Source: Beroe ovata (taxonomy: Eukaryota > Ctenophora > Nuda > Beroida > Beroidae). Taken from it: a DNA stretch of 20,355 nt. Below the pieces are notes generated by a model. That model did no database searches, was not told where the DNA came from, and saw only the letters and a list, made by a program, of their open reading frames with translations. Below are positions 18,101 through 20,355 of the stretch, piece after piece. The translations under genes and the position numbers were made by a program. How positions within the stretch are numbered: the first letter of the stretch is position 1; each line of letters opens with the position of its first letter. The stretch spans positions 138,004 through 158,358 of the forward strand of contig CAMPET010000037.1 in the NCBI GenBank assembly GCA_946803715.1, written 5' to 3'.

Positions 18101-20355
18101 AATATCATGCCCTGATTTATTTGTTGTTTTTTATTCCAATAATAAGGTTCACAGTCTTGAATGATCAGTGCCTTACCTGTCTACCAGTAATCCATTCATA
18201 TCCACGTTTTCTTCCAAATCAAATGAGACACTGTTTTTGTTTATCTCCCGGCCAGCCCAATTCACAGTTATTGGAGAATCAGCAACTGTATAGCACATGA
18301 AATCCACAGAAGATTCGACCATTAGGTAAAAATACGGTTCACTGTCTAAACCATCTCCGTCTGATATAACTGATGTATCTGAGTAAGAAGATTTTGTTAT
18401 TCTACGCAATGTGCCTATATCAATGAGTAGTATAGGTATGAATCAGTGATTCAGCCAGGTTATGAAGTGGAGCGAATTGTGGAAGTAATGGTATTCACCG
18501 AACAGGGTTAGAGTAATAGAGCTCGATGTAGTATCGGTTACAGCATAACAAGAATAATCTCCGACATCTGCTTGATCAATTGACGTGATTGTTAGAACAC
18601 TAGTTTGAGTTAATGAATCCTGGTCGAAGGAGTTGGTGAAGGAGTCGTCACTGAGCATTTCTTCTCCTAGTTTCCACTCAAGGTTGACCTAAGGATGTTC
18701 ATATTTAGCATTCTCATTATCCTCAATTGTCCTTCAGGCTTGTGCATATATTGACCATTCAAGGTTTTATTCGTGTAATGTTAGTGTGCACACTGTACTT
18801 ATGCAAAAGAAGGATAGAAATTAACCTGATTTTGTGCCTCTAGTGAGCAAGTAAGGCGAACATCCTGTCCTTCCAAGGTGACATACGATTGATCCGAAGT
18901 TATCATCGTCACACCTGTAATACCAAAAGTGAATTATTGAAGCTAGGAAGTAGGTGACATGCTAAGGAACAAGTGAAACGACTGACATGAGACACTTGGG
19001 AGCCCTACCTCTCCCAACTGGTATTCATTTGCAAATGGTTCAAAATGGTGCCTCAAATTTGATAGTAATACGGCAACATGTTGTAGAATGTAGATAAGCT
19101 TACCAAAAGGAACAACATCAATATCATAGACATAAGATGTCACCAGTATATCCAGGAAAGTTGACTTGCATTCATACACTCCAGATTGGGTCTCTAATAA
19201 CTTCAACTGGAATTTGAAATGAACTAATTATAACCTACCGTACTAAAATTATAACAGACAGAACATCATAGAAACCATTCATGCTTAAAGACTACCTCAA
19301 GTGTGATTTGTACTAAGTCTGCATCTGCCTGGAGATCTGGATCATTTTCAACGACGGTGTAGTTACTAAAAGGACTACCATTGAACTCAACTTCCAAGTC
19401 ATCCATGTAAGACCAGCAAGAAATTTCAAATGCTACCATTTCGTTCACGATCATATCATATGATGCAAACTGCGTTTCTGAAAGTAGATACTTAGGTAGA
19501 ATAATGACATCAGTACATTTAAAGTTATCCACAAGTAAGTTTCAAATTCTATTAGTGAGAATAGAATGTGTGAAATGTAGCATTGGACATTAAAGGTATC
19601 TAACGTATGATAGAAATGATTTCCACTCACCTATGACAATGATCTCGGCATCAGATTCACTGCGAGCTCCACCTCCTACACAGTAGTATATTCCAGAGTC
19701 TGATAGTTTAATTTTTCCAAACGTAAGTCTACTCTCTCTGGCAGTCTGAAGGCATTGATGCGATAACCTTATATCTAATGAGCGTGGATCAGTGTGTCAT
19801 ATCCGCACAAACGATATTTTCCCTAGAAGGATAATATGCCACTCATGATGGGTAACGGAAAAAACCTGTGATATTTCAACGTTATCATCAGTGTTGGAGA
19901 CTATTTCTAAATCTTCTCCACTGTCGACAATCTTGAACCACGAAATTGCGGAGATGATCTTATTAGCTGTGCAAGTCAATGTCAACTCTGTCAACTCCCC
20001 AGCATAACTGATATTTTCCGAGATGGTGATAACCAGCTCCTCTGAGGACAAAGTCATATACAATGATTCATGTGGTCGCCATCGGAATTTCATTTTAAGA
20101 TGCGTCTTATTAACATAAAATTTTAACAAACCTTCATTCTTTGCACTTGTAGATGTTGTGCTGGTCGTGCTCGTGGTTGGTGTTGGTGTGGTTGTGCTTG
20201 TGGTCGGTGTAGTTGTGCTTGTGGTTGGTGTTGTTGTGCTGGTGGTTGGCGTTGTTGTGCTGGTGGTTGGCGTGGTTGTGCTTGTTGTTGGTGTTGGTGT
20301 TGTTGTGCTTGTGGTTTGTGTGGTTGTGCTTGTTGTTGGTGTGGTTGTGCTTGTG
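9124..20355 (-). CDS. Giant multi-Ig, sushi-containing transmembrane receptor (3' part; 5' end outside window)
   Basis: Exons in transcription order: 20132-20355 (continues beyond window), 19866-20041, 19631-19745, 19296-19477, 19104-19206, 18826-18914, 18499-18688, 18177-18414, 17978-18090, 17719-17880, 17449-17598, 17187-17326, 16910-17069, 16635-16813, 16451-16525, 16041-16193, 15818-15926, 15563-15728, 14938-15215, 14664-14777, 9124-14534. All junctions are GT-AG and phase-consistent, about 2,840 residues. Domains: Thr/Ser/Pro stalk, about 24 Ig-like domains (Cys...Trp...DxGxYxC in most), one sushi-like domain, a Cys-containing region ending RKKR, a Thr-rich stalk, one transmembrane helix, and a 23-residue tail. 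It is a type I surface protein if a signal peptide lies upstream. Adhesion, self-recognition or immune-type binding is inferred from architecture. I cannot name an orthologue. The tail has one tyrosine in YQLI, a YxxPhi endocytic-type motif, not a full ITIM. Confidence 0.85.
9196..9627 (-). other. RKKR site, Thr-rich stalk and transmembrane helix
   Basis: RKKR followed by Asp (9616-9627) fits the furin consensus R-x-K/R-R. A Thr/Ser/Pro stretch follows (about 9458-9590; the TTSTTTPTTSPTT type), likely heavily O-glycosylated. After an acidic juxtamembrane segment comes FALILCFAGMILIVLGL (9196-9249), one hydrophobic helix, followed by basic KHSRKR, as expected on the cytoplasmic side. Confidence 0.75.
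10003..10198 (-). other. Sushi (CCP)-like domain
   Basis: Four cysteines in CCP order: CPTLTEPENGEI (C1 with the Pro and Asn-Gly typical of sushi starts), G-x-x-A-S-L-T-C (C2), a Val-Gln-Ala-Asn-Cys (C3) and LSGC (C4). The usual Trp between C3 and C4 is not seen, so it is a variant. Sushi modules occur in complement regulators, selectins and many invertebrate adhesion proteins. It sits between the last Ig unit and the Cys-containing pre-stalk region. Confidence 0.7.
14664..20041 (-). other. Intron-split Ig exon block
   Basis: Ten Ig-like domains are each divided by introns. The commonest scheme is a pair of exons: the first enters in phase 1 and leaves in phase 0, the second runs from phase 0 to phase 1, with the internal intron between the C/C' strands and the E-F region. 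Examples are 19866-20041 with 19631-19745 (LTCTA...IYYCVG), 19296-19477 with 19104-19206 (ISCWS...VYECKS), 18826-18914 with 18499-18688 (LTCSL...YSCYA), and 17187-17326 with 16910-17069 (ITCYT...YKCVG). 18177-18414 with 17978-18090 is split in phase 2. Domain 8 uses three exons (16041-16193, 15818-15926, start of 15563-15728), and 15563-15728 carries the end of one Ig and the start of the next. Confidence 0.8.
14859..14869. repeat. Homopolymer of 11 C
   Basis: A run of eleven C (eleven G on the coding strand of the Ig gene) inside the intron between exons 14938-15215 and 14664-14777. Its length is likely to vary between alleles or be misread in sequencing. It does not touch a splice site. Confidence 0.9.
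20145..20355 (-). repeat. 21-bp minisatellite encoding a Thr/Ser/Pro stalk
   Basis: Read on the minus strand, the sequence repeats a 21-base unit for T-S-T-T-T-P-T, with occasional six-base insertions (extra PT) and one Pro-to-Gln change. It remains open to the window edge and splices at GAAG/gtttgt (exon edge 20132) in phase 1 into the first visible Ig domain. The composition is that of a mucin-like, O-glycosylated spacer. More copies probably lie beyond 20355, and copy number may differ between individuals. Confidence 0.85.

Overview
This is nuclear DNA from an animal with short GT-AG introns (mostly 80-390 nt), AT-rich spacers and densely packed genes. No bacterial signals (operons, Shine-Dalgarno sites) are present. 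The compact introns, a degenerate rhodopsin-like receptor, an STXBP4-like gene with an extra PDZ domain and a very large, highly diverged Ig-array receptor suggest an early-branching metazoan. A demosponge is my best guess, but this is inference; nothing in the window names a species. One ambiguous base (N) lies at 8283.

Layout. 1-80 is a TG microsatellite and 81-1096 holds only possible promoter elements. 1097-2840 (+) is a complete three-exon seven-transmembrane receptor of 387 aa. 2841-4806 is a long spacer with a poly(A) signal, a palindrome cluster and a possible TATA/E-box pair. 4807-8082 (+) is an eleven-exon gene homologous to syntaxin-binding protein 4 (STXBP4/Synip): two PDZ domains, the conserved EF-hand-like block and the C-terminal helical block. 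The WW domain expected at the C terminus is not visible. A GC-rich cluster of hairpins ending beside the N (8158-8283) sits directly after the last recognised exon. 9124-20355 (-) is the 3' part of a giant gene for a single-pass membrane protein. Its 5' end lies beyond the window.

The minus-strand gene dominates the window. In transcription order it shows a Thr/Ser/Pro minisatellite stalk, about ten Ig-like domains spread over roughly 19 small exons, and then a single 5.4-kb exon. That exon carries the end of the tenth Ig domain, about 14 further Ig-like domains, a sushi (CCP)-like domain, a Cys-containing region ending in RKKR, a second Thr-rich stalk, one transmembrane helix and a 23-residue tail. 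I followed the reading frame across every junction; all the GT-AG sites used are phase-consistent. It converges tail-to-tail with the STXBP4-like gene.

The three genes do not form an obvious pathway. The receptor and the Ig protein are both surface molecules; the STXBP4-like protein is a cytosolic scaffold whose mammalian relative acts in vesicle docking. The most promising material for novelty is the Ig receptor: an adhesion, recognition or immune-type surface protein with a sharp exon-structure dichotomy and several Ig domains that have lost both core cysteines.
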